Assembly (NCBI GenBank): GCA_018242255.1
Contig: JAFECH010000351.1
Location: 1-55,997 of the forward strand
Length of the DNA stretch: 55,997 bases
Reading direction: 5' to 3'
Source: Pseudomonadota bacterium
GTDB taxonomy: Bacteria > Pseudomonadota > Alphaproteobacteria > Rhizobiales > Hyphomicrobiaceae
Shown: positions 1 through 10,040 of the stretch, one piece after another
How the letters are laid out: each line of letters opens with the position of its first letter
Numbering within the stretch: the stretch's first letter is position 1
Translations under genes and position numbers: made by a program
Notes under the pieces: generated by a model
Told to the model about the DNA's origin: nothing
What the model saw: the letters and a program-made list of their open reading frames with translations, nothing else
Databases searched by the model: none

Positions 1-1020
1 ATTCGACGGGCGCTCACCGAGATCGTGCCGTATCCGCGGCGCTTCCGCTGGGCATTGCGCGCAGCGCCTCTCGGACGCCGTCTTGCGCCGACGCTACGGA
101 AGCTGAATTTTCCGGAACTGGCCGCGATGGTCGAACTCGCCCCTCAGCACAGTCCGAATGCCGGACGCTTCAAAGGTCCCGGTACGGCGTCGCCGACAGG
201 CGTACGAACCGGCCGCGTCATCATGCTGGCCGGCTGTGCTCAGCAGGTGCTGCGTCCTGAGATCAACGATGCCACGATCCGGCTGTTCGCACGCGGCGGC
301 GTAGACGTTATCGTCTCGGCCGGTGCAGCCTGTTGTGGTGCCTTGAGCCAGCACATCGGCCAGGAGGAAAAAGCGATCGCGGCGGCGAAGGTCAACGTCG
401 ATGCGTGGAGCAAGGAAATCGCAAAGGGCGGCGTTGATGCCATCATCATTAACACCTCCGGCTGTGGCACGACGGTGAAAGACTACGGCCACCTGTTGAA
501 GCACGAACCCGACTACGCCGAACGCGCGAAGACCATTTCGTCGATGACGAAGGACGTGACGGAGTTTCTCGATCAGTACGACATCGGCGCTCCGAAGCGC
601 TGGTCGAGCCTCAAGGTTGCCTACCACGCCGCATGTTCGTTGCAGCACGGCCAGCGCGTGACAACCCAACCGAAAGCGCTATTGAAAAAGGCCGGATTTA
701 CCTTGCTTGACGTGCCGGAAGGGCATCTGTGTTGCGGCTCGGCAGGCATCTACAATATTGTCCAGCCCGAGATCGCAGGCGCGCTGCGGGATCGCAAGGC
801 CGGTCACATCAAGTCGCTGAAGCCGGACGTGGTCGCGGCCGGAAACATCGGCTGCATCACCCAGCTCGGAACGGCTCTTGAGGTGCCGGTCGTGCATACG
901 ATCGAATTGCTCGATTGGGCGCACGGCGGTCCAGTTCCACCTGGGCTCGAAGCGCTCGAAAAGTATTCGACAGACGTGCCGCAGCCGAAGAACAGTGTTG
1001 AGGATTATATCGGCGCATGA
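1..1020 (+). CDS. glcF: Glycolate oxidase iron-sulfur subunit, 5'-truncated by the window edge
   Basis: The frame is open from base 1, so only the C-terminal 339 residues are present; the N-terminal 2x[4Fe-4S] ferredoxin part lies upstream. Visible are the two CCG (DUF3400-type) domains of this family: GCAQQVLRP followed by ACCGALSQH, and later YHAACSLQHGQ followed by HLCCGSAGIYN. In GlcDEF this subunit passes electrons from FAD-bound glycolate oxidation towards the respiratory chain. The gene overlaps cobT by the ATGA motif at 1017-1020, so the two are probably co-transcribed. A related CCG-domain protein such as an LldE-like subunit is less likely, because the spacing of the two domains and the sequence around HTIELLDW fit GlcF. 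Confidence 0.88.
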   Translation: MRRALTEIVPYPRRFRWALRAAPLGRRLAPTLRKLNFPELAAMVELAPQHSPNAGRFKGPGTASPTGVRTGRVIMLAGCAQQVLRPEINDATIRLFARGGVDVIVSAGAACCGALSQHIGQEEKAIAAAKVNVDAWSKEIAKGGVDAIIINTSGCGTTVKDYGHLLKHEPDYAERAKTISSMTKDVTEFLDQYDIGAPKRWSSLKVAYHAACSLQHGQRVTTQPKALLKKAGFTLLDVPEGHLCCGSAGIYNIVQPEIAGALRDRKAGHIKSLKPDVVAAGNIGCITQLGTALEVPVVHTIELLDWAHGGPVPPGLEALEKYSTDVPQPKNSVEDYIGA

Positions 1021-2063
1021 CCACCACATCCGAAATCACCAAGTCTCGCGCGCTTTTGAGCGACAAGCTGAAAGCCCACATCCGGGGCAAGGCAAAACCC
1101 GTCGGCTCGCTTGGGCGCCTCGAAGAACTCGCGCTGCAGATCGGCCTGATCGCAGGCTCGACAGCACCCAATCTCGGGAACGCAAAGATTGTCGTTTTCG
1201 CCGCCGATCACGGCATTACGGCCGAAGGGGTCACGGCCTATCCCTCCGTTGTCTCGCGAGAAATCGCAAAGTTCGTTCTGGCTGGCACTGCAGGCGTAAA
1301 CGTTCTTGCGCGTGCCTCTGGCATCGGCGTCGAAATGGTTGATGCCGGACTGCTCGAACCGCTGCTGCCGCACGAAGCGTTGACCGAGCGACGGATCGGT
1401 CCCGGCACGAAAAACGCTCGCCGTGAACCCGCCATGTCTGTTGAAGAATGCACCGCCGCGCTCGATGCCGGCCGCGATCTCGATGCGTGTCTTGGAACTC
1501 AGAACGTCGGCATCGTCGGCTATGGCGAGATCGGCATCGGCAATACGAGTTCGGCGTCGCTGATCGCGCATGCCCTGACCGGTCTCGATCTGAGAACACT
1601 TGTCGGCCCCGGCGCCGGTGCTCCGGCGCTTGGCCTCGATCATAAATATCAGGTGCTGAAGGAAACGATTGCCCGCGCCGCCATCGCACCATCGACTGAA
1701 GCGGGTCGAACCTTCGAAGTCCTTCGCCAGTTCGGCGGCTTCGAGATCGTCATGATGGCAGGCGCCATGACGGCGGCGGCTCAAGCTGGCCGCGTCATCG
1801 TCGTTGACGGCTTCATTTCGACGGCAGGCGCCATCGCGGCAGAAGCGCTGTATCCGGGCACACTGGACAACTGCGTCTTCGCTCATTGCTCAGCCGAACC
1901 CGGCCATGCCGCATTGCTCCGTCATCTGCACGTCAGGCCGCTGCTTGAACTTGAGATGCGACTGGGTGAAGGCACCGGCGCGGCTCTGGCCGTGCCAATC
2001 ATTCGCGGTGCTGAATTGATGCTGCGCGAGATGGCCGATCTGCCGGGCGAACATCCTGCATGA
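1017..2063 (+). CDS. cobT: Nicotinate-nucleotide-dimethylbenzimidazole phosphoribosyltransferase
   Basis: This 348-residue protein has the usual length of the CobT/CobU family. The enzyme moves phosphoribose from nicotinate mononucleotide to 5,6-dimethylbenzimidazole, giving alpha-ribazole phosphate, the lower ligand of cobalamin. Seen: KPVGSLGRLEELA near the N-terminus, VFAADHGITAEGVTAYPS, GYGEIGIGNTSSAS, and LGEGTGAALA near the C-terminus carrying the Glu used as general base in this family. It starts inside the glcF stop codon and ends overlapping cobS (ATGA), so glcF-cobT-cobS look translationally coupled. I found no cobalamin riboswitch, as there is no leader. It is relevant here because a B12-dependent dehydratase lies about 27 kb downstream. 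Confidence 0.95.
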   Translation: MTTTSEITKSRALLSDKLKAHIRGKAKPVGSLGRLEELALQIGLIAGSTAPNLGNAKIVVFAADHGITAEGVTAYPSVVSREIAKFVLAGTAGVNVLARASGIGVEMVDAGLLEPLLPHEALTERRIGPGTKNARREPAMSVEECTAALDAGRDLDACLGTQNVGIVGYGEIGIGNTSSASLIAHALTGLDLRTLVGPGAGAPALGLDHKYQVLKETIARAAIAPSTEAGRTFEVLRQFGGFEIVMMAGAMTAAAQAGRVIVVDGFISTAGAIAAEALYPGTLDNCVFAHCSAEPGHAALLRHLHVRPLLELEMRLGEGTGAALAVPIIRGAELMLREMADLPGEHPA

Positions 2064-2827
2064 TCGCGCATGAGGTGCAGTTCTTCCTCATCGCCCTGCA
2101 ATTTCTGACGCGCATTCGGGTGAAGCAGATCATTCCTTTTCCCGAGGATTGGCTGCCGCGCTCGGCGAAATACATGCCGCTCGTCGGCGCACTCATCGGC
2201 GCCGTTGTCGGCGTCGTCATGCTCGCCGCGACGGCGGTATTCCCGGCTCCCGTCGCGGTCGTCATAGGCCTTGTGGCGTCGGTGCTGTTGACCGGCGCGC
2301 TGCATGAAGACGGCCTCGCCGATACTGTCGATGCCTTCGGAGGTGGCACGAGCCCGGAGCGCTGCCTTGAAATCATGAAGGACAGTCGCATCGGGACCTA
2401 CGGCGTGCTGGCACTTATTGCCGTTTTCGCCCTCAAAGGAACGTCGCTTGCCGCCATCGGCCCGGTCGCCGTTGTCGGTGCATTGATCGCGGCGTACGCA
2501 GGCGGGCGGCTCGCTGCCGTTCTAGCGCTCGCCTTCCTGCCTTACGCCGGCGGCGATAACGTCAAAGTCAGTCGCTCACCGGTCCGCATGACGCGCGGTG
2601 AACTCGCGGTCGCGATCGTGACGGGCCTGCTGGTCGGACCGTTCGTTATGGGCTTCGCTGCCTTCGTTGCGGCCACTGTCGTCGCTTTCGCTGCCGCTGC
2701 TCTCATTGCGATCCTCGCGCAACGCAAGATTGGCGGGTACACCGGCGATGTGCTTGGTGCCGTCGAGCAGGTCTATGAGACGGTGTTCCTCGCGGTCGCT
2801 GCTGCCGTGATCGCGGGCGCCGGCTGA
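2060..2827 (+). CDS. cobS: Adenosylcobinamide-GDP ribazoletransferase (cobalamin synthase)
   Basis: This 255-residue integral membrane protein catalyses the last joining step of cobalamin synthesis, adenosylcobinamide-GDP plus alpha-ribazole (phosphate). Seen: FFLIALQFLTRI at the N-terminus, the family signature LHEDGLADTVDAFGGG and then MKDSRIGTYG, followed by long alanine/valine-rich membrane segments and a final GYTGDVLGAVEQVYE motif. It is called cobV in the Pseudomonas nomenclature. The start overlaps the cobT stop by four bases. After its stop, about 140 bp without an obvious terminator lead to the next gene. Confidence 0.94.
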   Translation: MIAHEVQFFLIALQFLTRIRVKQIIPFPEDWLPRSAKYMPLVGALIGAVVGVVMLAATAVFPAPVAVVIGLVASVLLTGALHEDGLADTVDAFGGGTSPERCLEIMKDSRIGTYGVLALIAVFALKGTSLAAIGPVAVVGALIAAYAGGRLAAVLALAFLPYAGGDNVKVSRSPVRMTRGELAVAIVTGLLVGPFVMGFAAFVAATVVAFAAAALIAILAQRKIGGYTGDVLGAVEQVYETVFLAVAAAVIAGAG

Positions 2828-2971
2828 TAGTCCTCCCCGCGGTGCGCAGAACTGCTGATCAGATTCAGAGGGTTTCAAAGCGGGCTGCGTCGTTTAAGTG
2901 AATTCCGTTCATTTTGGCTCATTCTCGCCGCGATAGGGGGCGAGTATCGGCGCGCAAACGCCAAGAGTGTA

Positions 2972-4174
2972 ATGCGTATGGCGACGGCAGAAACGGGGAA
3001 CGGCGCTTCCTATCTCGGCGCTGAGGATGATCAGGCGCGGGCGGCGACGCCAGGCGACGCGCGTTTTGTTGCCGAAATTTTTGACGGCGCCGACGACGCG
3101 TTGGCCGCGCTCGAAGTCATCGAACGCGGTCTCATCGCCACAGGCTTTCAAACGCTCAGCTGGCTCACCGTTTTCTATGACGAAGTAGCACATGCGCGCC
3201 GCGCCCTGCCGCGACTCGCCGTCGTGACTGATTGCGAAAGCGATCAGGTCGTTTTGGCTTTGCCGCTCATCGTTGTGAAGGAAGGCCTGCTGCGCGTCGC
3301 GAGCCTCGCCGCTCTTGATGGCGTTGGCCACGGCGGACCTCTTCTCGGCCCAGAACCATTGTCGGATGTCGATCGCATTCGCGATATTTGGCGGACGCTG
3401 CGTGCAGCCATGCGCGACGTCGATCTCATCCGTCTGGAAGGAATGCCCGCCGAGATCGGCGGTCGCCCGAACCCGCTGATCCGTCTGTTCGGAAGTTCGA
3501 CGTCGCGCGCTTCGGTGCACCGGCTCGATATCGCGGGCAGCTTCGACGAATATCTCCAGAGCCTCGGCAAGAAGTACCGCAAGGACGTGGAGCGCTGCCA
3601 TCGGCTCTGGCAGAGCGAGGACAACCCGCGCCTCTTCTGCGCTGAGAGCGACGACGAAATCGCTCACGTCTTCGCGACGATGGAAGAGCAGCAGGCCGTG
3701 TGGCACGCGGCCCGCGGCACGAAGGACATCTTCGCGGAGCGATCAACCCGCGAATTTTTCGAGCGCCTTGCCTTTGACGGCGCGGACGCCGGTGTGACGT
3801 CGCTCTTTGCACTGGAAGCAGGTGGCCGCATCGTGGCCACCCTGTTCGGCCTGACTCATGACGGCACTTTTTCGCTGCTCTCGATTTCGACGGGTGGCGA
3901 ACAATGGAGCCACCTTTCCCCCGGCCGCCTCATCGTTCTGGAAACGGTTAAGCTCCTGTCGGCCCAAGGCGTCCGATACTTCGATCTGGGCATTAACGCC
4001 AACCCGCTGAAGCACGGGTTCGGGACCGAGGAAATCCCTCTTTACGATCTCGTCGTCGCCCAGGATCTCGCAGCCGTGCCCAAAGCGCTCGCCCACGAGC
4101 TGGCGGTCCACCTTCGCGGCACCTCGCGCCTGACCTCCGCACTCAAACGGGCGCTGCCGCGCTTCCGCAGCTGA
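2972..4174 (+). CDS. CelD/BcsL-type GNAT acetyltransferase
   Basis: A 400-residue soluble protein of the Acetyltransf_6 (CelD/BcsL, FemAB-like GNAT) type. The diagnostic stretch is the middle and end: a Lys/Arg-rich helix ([13 protein letters not shown], about residues 190-202), an acceptor-site region around EEQQAVWH, and the C-terminal GNAT half with [35 protein letters not shown] and [16 protein letters not shown]. Family members acylate polysaccharide or lipid intermediates; the substrate cannot be read from the sequence. It stands alone between cobS and hisS with about 130-bp gaps on both sides, and no cellulose or polysaccharide genes are nearby. The ATG at 2972 was chosen; an in-frame ATG two codons later is equally possible. 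Confidence 0.72.
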   Translation: MRMATAETGNGASYLGAEDDQARAATPGDARFVAEIFDGADDALAALEVIERGLIATGFQTLSWLTVFYDEVAHARRALPRLAVVTDCESDQVVLALPLIVVKEGLLRVASLAALDGVGHGGPLLGPEPLSDVDRIRDIWRTLRAAMRDVDLIRLEGMPAEIGGRPNPLIRLFGSSTSRASVHRLDIAGSFDEYLQSLGKKYRKDVERCHRLWQSEDNPRLFCAESDDEIAHVFATMEEQQAVWHAARGTKDIFAERSTREFFERLAFDGADAGVTSLFALEAGGRIVATLFGLTHDGTFSLLSISTGGEQWSHLSPGRLIVLETVKLLSAQGVRYFDLGINANPLKHGFGTEEIPLYDLVVAQDLAAVPKALAHELAVHLRGTSRLTSALKRALPRFRS

Positions 4175-4301
4175 TTTCTCGGCGTTTCTGCCTGACTTTC
4201 CTCATGCCGGTCGATCCGATATAAGGCGGGCTCACACGCCGGACGCCCGCCAGGGTGTCTCGGCAACTTTTTTATTTGACCCTGGTTCTCCGATCCTCGT
4301 C

Positions 4302-5798
4302 ATGTCCAAAGCAAATACCAACACGCGCCCCAAAGCGCGCCTCGCGAAGGGTTTTCGCGATATTGAAGCGCCCGAGCTGAAGGCGCTCAATGACATGATC
4401 GCGAAGATCCGTGACGTCTATGAGCGCTATGGCTTCGAGGCGCTCGAAACGCCTGCGATCGAATATACCGACGCGCTCGGCAAGTTTCTTCCCGACCAGG
4501 ATCGTCCGAATGCAGGCGTCTTCTCGTTTCAGGACGAGGACGAGCAATGGATGAGCTTGCGCTACGATCTCACCGCGCCACTCGCTCGTTATGTGGCTCA
4601 GAACTTCCAGACCCTGCCGAAGCCGTTCCGCCGCTATGCGTTCGGCAACGTCTATCGCAACGAGAAACCCGGCCCCGGCCGCTTTCGCCAGTTCATGCAG
4701 TTCGATGCCGATACGGTGGGGGCGAAAAGCGTCGCAGCCGATGCCGAACTCTGCATGCTCGCTGCCGATACGCTTGAAGCACTTGGGCTGAAGGGCAAAT
4801 ATGTCATCAAGGTCAACAGCCGCAAGGTGCTCGACGGAATGTTGGAGACGGTCGGCGTTGATCTTGCCGACGACACGCGCCGCTTAGCAGTCCTCCGTTC
4901 ACTTGATAAGCTCGATAAATTTTCTAAGGACGACGTCGCGCTTCTTTTGGGCCCTGGACGCAAGGACGAATCCGGCGATTTCACCAAAGGTGCTGGACTG
5001 AAGAAAGAACAAATTGATGCGCTCTTGGATTTCGTGAGTCAGCCGGCTCTCGAACAGGCCAGCCCTGCTATTGCAGCAAAGCGCACCGGAGGCTTCGAGC
5101 CGTCACAGCTCTACGTCGACGGATTGGCCGATCTCAGCGAACTCAAACGCTTCGTGGAGAAAGCCGGATATGAGGGCAAAATTCGAGTTCCCGATTACTC
5201 TGTCGTCCGCGGGCTCGAATATTACACCGGCCCGGTCTTCGAAGCCGAGCTGACATTCGAGATCAAAGGCGACGACGGCAAACCTGTGCGGTTCGGTTCT
5301 GTTGGCGGCGGCGGTCGCTACGACGATCTCATCGCGCGCTTCACCGGACAGCAAGTTGCTGCCACGGGCTTCTCCATTGGCGTGTCGCGCTTGCAGGCTG
5401 CGCTGTCACTCATCAATGAGAGCAAGATCCAAGCGCTCGGCCCAGTGGTCGTTCTCGTCATGGATAAGGACGCCGACTCGGTCGCTGGTTATCAAGAAAT
5501 GACGCAAGCGCTCCGCAACGCCGGTATCCGCGCTGAGATGTACCTCGGAAACGCAAAATCATTCGGCGACCAAATTAAATACGCCGACAAACGCAACAGC
5601 CCATGCGTGATCATCCAGGGTTCGGATGAGCGCGCGAAAGGCGAGGTGACGATCAAGGATCTGATCGAAGGCGCGAAAGCCGCCGCCGCGATCAAGGACA
5701 ACAAGGAATGGAAGGAGGCTCGCCCGGCGCAGTTCTCGGTTTCCAAATCCCATCTCGTGCAAGAAGTTCACAACCTCATCAAGCGGCATCAGTCGTGA
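4302..5798 (+). CDS. hisS: Histidyl-tRNA synthetase, alphaproteobacterial type
   Basis: A class II aminoacyl-tRNA synthetase of 498 residues that charges tRNA-His. Seen: motif 2 as [20 protein letters not shown] followed by [12 protein letters not shown], the HisA-type loop [30 protein letters not shown], the motif 3 region GFSIGVSRL, and a C-terminal anticodon-binding domain from about residue 395. The motif 2 sequence [10 protein letters not shown] differs from the common bacterial form (typically RYRQFHQ) and matches the divergent group known from many alphaproteobacteria, whose tRNA-His lacks the usual extra G at position -1. The gene is followed by a palindromic repeat and then hisZ, its catalytically dead paralogue. 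The start ATG lies about 30 bases after a T-rich tract near 4266-4276. Confidence 0.95.
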   Translation: MSKANTNTRPKARLAKGFRDIEAPELKALNDMIAKIRDVYERYGFEALETPAIEYTDALGKFLPDQDRPNAGVFSFQDEDEQWMSLRYDLTAPLARYVAQNFQTLPKPFRRYAFGNVYRNEKPGPGRFRQFMQFDADTVGAKSVAADAELCMLAADTLEALGLKGKYVIKVNSRKVLDGMLETVGVDLADDTRRLAVLRSLDKLDKFSKDDVALLLGPGRKDESGDFTKGAGLKKEQIDALLDFVSQPALEQASPAIAAKRTGGFEPSQLYVDGLADLSELKRFVEKAGYEGKIRVPDYSVVRGLEYYTGPVFEAELTFEIKGDDGKPVRFGSVGGGGRYDDLIARFTGQQVAATGFSIGVSRLQAALSLINESKIQALGPVVVLVMDKDADSVAGYQEMTQALRNAGIRAEMYLGNAKSFGDQIKYADKRNSPCVIIQGSDERAKGEVTIKDLIEGAKAAAAIKDNKEWKEARPAQFSVSKSHLVQEVHNLIKRHQS

Positions 5799-5813
5799 GA
5801 TGACGTACTTGTC

Positions 5814-5920
5814 CCCTCTCTCCGCGTGCGGGAGAGGGTTAGGGTGAGGGGCAGCCACACATATGATGCGGCCCCTCACCCCGACCCTCTCCCCATCGCG
5901 ATAGGACGATGGGGAGAGGG
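5814..5920. repeat. Palindromic mosaic repeat between hisS and hisZ
   Basis: Two inverted copies of a G/C-block element. The arms 5832-5852 and 5871-5891 pair at 19 of 21 positions, and each copy has its own hairpin. The right one is perfect: 5885-5898 pairs with 5907-5920 (14 bp, 8-nt loop). The wording of the units (GGGAGAGGGTTAGGGTGAGG and its complement) is of the kind scattered through many Hyphomicrobiales genomes as small intergenic palindromes. The right end stops 11 bases before the hisZ ATG and its GGGGAGAGGG arm may act as the hisZ Shine-Dalgarno sequence. Confidence 0.75.
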
Positions 5921-5931
5921 AGAAACAAGAA

Positions 5932-7110
5932 ATGACCGCTGAGACGGTCCAAAATCTCGAAGCGTTGGCAAGCCAAGCGCAGACGATGATGTCGGTCTTC
6001 ATCAAGGCCGGCTACGACGCCGTTGCGCCGCCGATCATCCAGCCTGCCGACGTCTTCCTCGACGTCATCGGCGAGAGCTTGCGCGCGCGAACGTATGTTT
6101 TCACCGATCAGGACGGCGCTGAGCTTTGTCTGCGCCCCGACATCACGGTGCCGACCTGCCGCTTGCACCTCGAACGTCACGCCGATCCAATGACGCCCGC
6201 CCGCTATTGCTACAACGGCCCGGCATTTCGCTTTCAGCCGCAAGGCGTGACCGCCGCCCACCCGCGCGAGTTTCGTCAGGCTGGCATCGAGCGTTTCGGC
6301 GATAAATCGCGCGAAGTGGCCGAAGCGGAAACGGTCGCAATCATCATCAAGGCCATCGAGAAGACAGGTTTCAAGGACTGGACGATGCGCCTCGGCGACC
6401 TCGGCCTGTTTTCGAGCCTGCTGGATGCCGCTGGCCTGTCGCCAAATTGGAAGAAGCGCCTCGATGATGCGTTTTTGCGCCCGCTGTCGTTCCGCGAAGC
6501 TTTGAAGGGATATGCGGCGGGCGTGCGCCCGGCATCTTCGAGCATCCCGGAAGAGGTTCTCTCATCGCTCAGTCGCGACGACATGGAGGCGAGCGAAGCC
6601 GCCGTCGCCGTCTATCTGGAAGAAGAAGCCATTGAGCTGATCGGCACGCGATCGCTCACCGACATCACGACGCATCTCGTCGACATCGCTGAGGATCGGC
6701 AGGAGAAGCCGCTCGACGCCGGCGCCATCGAACTGATCGAGCGCTATATCAACGTTTCCGGGCCGGCGATCACTGCGGGCGAAAAGATTTCCGCGCTGAT
6801 CAAGGAAGGGCCGAACGGTTCGGGATACGCTCTCGAAACCTATGACCGCCGTTTGGCGCTGTTGGCCAACGCCGGCATCGACCTCGACCGCGTGACGTTC
6901 TCCGCCGAGTTCGGCCGCACGCTCGCATACTACACGGGTCTCGTCTTCGAGGTGAACGCCGCGGAACTCGGAACCAAGAGCCCGATTGCAGGCGGCGGAC
7001 GCTACGACCGTCTGATGCGCGCCGCAGGTTCGAGCGAAGATATTCCGGCCGTCGGTGCCGCCATCCATTCCGAGCGCTTACTCGCCGTTTGCGGAGGCAA
7101 GACGCCATGA
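5932..7110 (+). CDS. hisZ: ATP phosphoribosyltransferase regulatory subunit HisZ
   Basis: A 392-residue HisRS-like protein without aminoacylation activity that forms the hetero-octamer with short HisG and makes the first step of histidine synthesis feedback-sensitive. Seen: the class II core with [20 protein letters not shown], then [14 protein letters not shown] and [14 protein letters not shown] (motif 2-like, but without the tRNA-charging signature), and [19 protein letters not shown] with [13 protein letters not shown] near the end. It lacks the C-terminal anticodon-binding domain, as expected. Its stop overlaps the hisG start (ATGA at 7107-7110). The ribosome-binding purines come from the palindromic repeat just upstream. 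Confidence 0.93.
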   Translation: MTAETVQNLEALASQAQTMMSVFIKAGYDAVAPPIIQPADVFLDVIGESLRARTYVFTDQDGAELCLRPDITVPTCRLHLERHADPMTPARYCYNGPAFRFQPQGVTAAHPREFRQAGIERFGDKSREVAEAETVAIIIKAIEKTGFKDWTMRLGDLGLFSSLLDAAGLSPNWKKRLDDAFLRPLSFREALKGYAAGVRPASSSIPEEVLSSLSRDDMEASEAAVAVYLEEEAIELIGTRSLTDITTHLVDIAEDRQEKPLDAGAIELIERYINVSGPAITAGEKISALIKEGPNGSGYALETYDRRLALLANAGIDLDRVTFSAEFGRTLAYYTGLVFEVNAAELGTKSPIAGGGRYDRLMRAAGSSEDIPAVGAAIHSERLLAVCGGKTP

Positions 7111-7829
7111 GCAAGCTGACGCTCGCTATTCCCTCGAAAGGCCGTCTGATGGAACAGACGACCGACATGTTCGCGCGCGCCGGTCTCGTCGTGCGCAAGG
7201 TCGGCCACGTGCGCGGCTATCGCGGCGAGATCGAAGGCCTTCCCGGCGTCGACGTCGCGTATGTGTCGTCGGGCGAAATCGCCGAGGCTTTGAAGTCCGG
7301 CAGCGTTCACCTCGGCATAACTGGTGAGGACCTGATCCGCGAGAACATCTCCGATGCCGCAACGCGCATCCGCTTCTTGCACAAACTCGGCTTCGGCTTC
7401 GCCGACGTTGTCGTCGCGGTGCCGACGTGCTGGATCGACGTTTCAACGGTCGCCGAACTCGAAGAGATCGCCATTCCGTTCCGTCGCAAACACGGTCGCT
7501 GGCCGCGCGTCGCAACGAAATACATCAACCTCACGCGCCGCTTCTTCGGCTCGAAGGGTTACGGCGACTATCGCATCATCGAAAGCGCCGGCGCGACCGA
7601 AGGCGCGCCGTCTGCGGGCATGGCGGAATTGATCGTCGACATCACGACGACGGGCGAGACGCTGCGCGCCAACGGCCTCAAGATTTTGGACGACGGCGTG
7701 ATCCTGAAATCGCAGGCGAACCTGTTCGCGACGAACGCGGCCGCATGGACGCCGGACCTCGAAGCCCTTTGCGCCGAACTGACCGGCAAGCTATCGGCTT
7801 CGATTCCGGAAAAAGCGATCTCACGCTGA
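7107..7829 (+). CDS. hisG: ATP phosphoribosyltransferase catalytic subunit, short form
   Basis: A 240-residue HisG of the short type, which lacks the C-terminal allosteric domain and needs HisZ. It condenses ATP with PRPP to phosphoribosyl-ATP. Seen: [22 protein letters not shown] at the N-terminus, [18 protein letters not shown] and [12 protein letters not shown], and the PRPP-binding stretch [19 protein letters not shown]. The ATG at 7107 was chosen because it makes the ATGA overlap with hisZ and begins right at the conserved core; an ATG six codons upstream lies inside hisZ. The gene ends 27 bp from the convergent recQ gene with no clear terminator between them. Confidence 0.95.
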   Translation: MSKLTLAIPSKGRLMEQTTDMFARAGLVVRKVGHVRGYRGEIEGLPGVDVAYVSSGEIAEALKSGSVHLGITGEDLIRENISDAATRIRFLHKLGFGFADVVVAVPTCWIDVSTVAELEEIAIPFRRKHGRWPRVATKYINLTRRFFGSKGYGDYRIIESAGATEGAPSAGMAELIVDITTTGETLRANGLKILDDGVILKSQANLFATNAAAWTPDLEALCAELTGKLSASIPEKAISR

Positions 7830-7856
7830 CGCGTCGCCGCCGCGCCGCAGCGAAGC

Positions 7857-10040
7857 TTAAACGCTATCGGCAAGTAGACATTTCAGGATGCCGTAGTCGT
7901 ACTGCCCATCAAGCGCAGCGAAGGCGGGGCCGAGCTTGCCGGTGTCGCGCGTTTCGCAGCGCTCGAACGCCGCTTCGATTTCGTCGCGTTCGGCCGGATC
8001 GAGCTTCAATGCATCATCCGCCGTGATGAGGCCTGCATCGATAGCCTCAGCCAGATGACCATAAACCGTCGAAACCTCGATGCCGCGCTCTGATGCGATC
8101 GCCTCGGCATCGAGACCGCGCAAGTGCGCAGCGAGCGTGACGTTTACCGTCGCCGACAACCGGTTGTTCAGCGCCGGATGCTTCTTGAATTGCGAGATCA
8201 CTTCAATAAACGCCGCGCCATAGCGCGCGATCTTGCTGGCGCCGAGGCCCATGATGTCGTGCAGCGCGCTTTCCGTCGTCGGTCGCTTTTCGGAAAGCTC
8301 TATGAGGGTCTTGTCCTGCGCCACGACGTACGGCGGCAACTTGGCGGACGCAGCGAGTTTCTGACGCATCGCGCGGAGCGCGTCGAACAGGGGCTGGTTC
8401 TCGCGCGCAACTTTCGGACTGGCCGAATTTGAACGCTTCGACGCCTTTGCGGTCTGGCGTGTGACGCGCAAAAGAAAACGCTCCTCGCCGCGCAGCAACG
8501 GCCGCGCACGTTCGGTCAGCACGAGCGATCCGACGCCCTCTTCGTCAATTGAGAGATAGCCGAGCGCGGTGAGCTGGCGGTAAAGCCCCTTCCACGTCGT
8601 CTGCGGCACGTCCTTGCCGATGCCGTAGACGGAAAGGCGATCATGGCCGTTGCGAATGATCCGCTCATCCACGCCGCCGGTCAGCACGTCGACGAGATAC
8701 GTAACGCCGAAACGCTGCTCCGTGCGATAGACGGCCGAGAGCGCTTTCTGCGCCAGCACCGTGCCGTCTTCAGTGTGCGGCGGGTTCAAACAGTTATCGC
8801 AGTTTCCGCACGGCTCCGAACGCGTCTCGCCGAAGTAAGCGAGCAGCGCCTGGCGACGGCAACCCGGCATCTCCGCGAGCCCGATCAGTGCGTCCAGCTT
8901 CTGCCGCTGAACCTTCTTAAAGGCCTCGGACCCTTCGGACTGATTGATCCATTGCCGAAGTTGCACGATGTCCTGAAAACCGTAGGCCATCCAGGCGTTT
9001 GCCGCTTCGCCGTCGCGCCCCGCGCGGCCCGTCTCCTGGTAGTAGGACTCAATCGACTTCGGCAGATTGAGATGCGCGACGAACCGCACGTCGGGCTTGT
9101 CGATGCCCATCCCGAACGCAATCGTCGCAACGATGATGAGCCCGTCTTCCGTCAGAAACTTCGATTGCGCCGCCGCGCGCAAGTGCGCGTCGAGACCAGC
9201 GTGATAGGCTAGCGCCTTGCGCCCTTTCGAGGATAGCCAAGCAGCCGTCTCTTCCACCGATTTGCGCGAGAGGCAGTAGACGATGCCGGCATCTGTCGGA
9301 TGCTCGCTCTCGATGAACTGCCACAAGCGCTCGCGCGAGCTGACGCTGCCGAGCTCCGCAATGGTATAGCGGATGTTCGGCCGGTCAAAGCTTGCGATAA
9401 ACGCCGCCGCGTTTTCGAGCGACAACTCCGAGATGATGTCCTGCCGCGTGCGCTCGTCAGCGGTCGCCGTCAGCGCCACGCGCGGCACGTTCGGGAAGCG
9501 CTGCGCTAAAATCTTCAGCTGGCGGTACTCAGGCCGGAAGTCGTGGCCCCATTGCGAAACGCAATGCGCTTCGTCGATGGCGAAGATCGCGATGTCGCTG
9601 CGCTCCAGCAGATTGAGCGTGCGTTCCTGCACCAGCCGTTCCGGAGCGACGTAGAGCAGGTCAAGCCCACCGGCCGCGAATTGCCGCTCGATCCTATCCT
9701 GGGTGGCGCGATCCTGCGTCGAGTTGAGGAACTCAGCCTTCACGCCGAGATCGCGCAGCGCATCGACCTGGTCTTGCATCAAGGCGATGAGGGGCGAAAC
9801 GACGATGCCGGTGCCGTGCCGGACGAGGGCAGGAATCTGGTAGCACAGCGACTTGCCGCCGCCGGTCGGCATCAGCGCCAGGCAATCGCCGCCGCCCAGC
9901 AGCGTCCGGATGATGTCGCTCTGATGAGACCGGAAGCCCTTGTAGCCGAAGACATTTTCAAGGGTTGCGCGGGCGGCCTCCATCTGGCTGTCCGCAGTCG
10001 GCGCAAGCGGGAGGGAAAGCGGCGCGGCGCGGGCCGGCAT
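7857..10040 (-). CDS. recQ: ATP-dependent DNA helicase RecQ with extended C-terminus
   Basis: A superfamily 2 helicase of 727 residues that unwinds 3' to 5' in RecF-pathway repair. Seen in order: Walker [31 protein letters not shown], the DEAH box [50 protein letters not shown] and [10 protein letters not shown]; then the RQC zinc cysteines ([19 protein letters not shown]), a winged helix, an HRDC domain at about 550-620, and about 100 more residues including a helix-turn-helix ([25 protein letters not shown]). E. coli RecQ is about 610 residues, so this tail is extra; it resembles the HTH_40 domain of some other RecQ proteins. The ATG at 10040 has AAAGG upstream; an internal ATG at 9983 would remove only 19 residues. 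Confidence 0.95.
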   Translation of the reverse strand: MPARAAPLSLPLAPTADSQMEAARATLENVFGYKGFRSHQSDIIRTLLGGGDCLALMPTGGGKSLCYQIPALVRHGTGIVVSPLIALMQDQVDALRDLGVKAEFLNSTQDRATQDRIERQFAAGGLDLLYVAPERLVQERTLNLLERSDIAIFAIDEAHCVSQWGHDFRPEYRQLKILAQRFPNVPRVALTATADERTRQDIISELSLENAAAFIASFDRPNIRYTIAELGSVSSRERLWQFIESEHPTDAGIVYCLSRKSVEETAAWLSSKGRKALAYHAGLDAHLRAAAQSKFLTEDGLIIVATIAFGMGIDKPDVRFVAHLNLPKSIESYYQETGRAGRDGEAANAWMAYGFQDIVQLRQWINQSEGSEAFKKVQRQKLDALIGLAEMPGCRRQALLAYFGETRSEPCGNCDNCLNPPHTEDGTVLAQKALSAVYRTEQRFGVTYLVDVLTGGVDERIIRNGHDRLSVYGIGKDVPQTTWKGLYRQLTALGYLSIDEEGVGSLVLTERARPLLRGEERFLLRVTRQTAKASKRSNSASPKVARENQPLFDALRAMRQKLAASAKLPPYVVAQDKTLIELSEKRPTTESALHDIMGLGASKIARYGAAFIEVISQFKKHPALNNRLSATVNVTLAAHLRGLDAEAIASERGIEVSTVYGHLAEAIDAGLITADDALKLDPAERDEIEAAFERCETRDTGKLGPAFAALDGQYDYGILKCLLADSV

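Noticed and set aside
1017-1120. Cobalamin riboswitch before cobT, or before the dehydratase at 31375-31621
   Set aside because: cobT starts inside glcF with no leader, and the dehydratase leader is only about 45-60 nt, too short for the aptamer; no B12-box sequence was seen.
1005-1886. Long open frame on the - strand opposite cobT
   Set aside because: It has no domain resemblance and lies fully inside a strongly conserved cobT; GC-rich codon bias produces such mirror frames.
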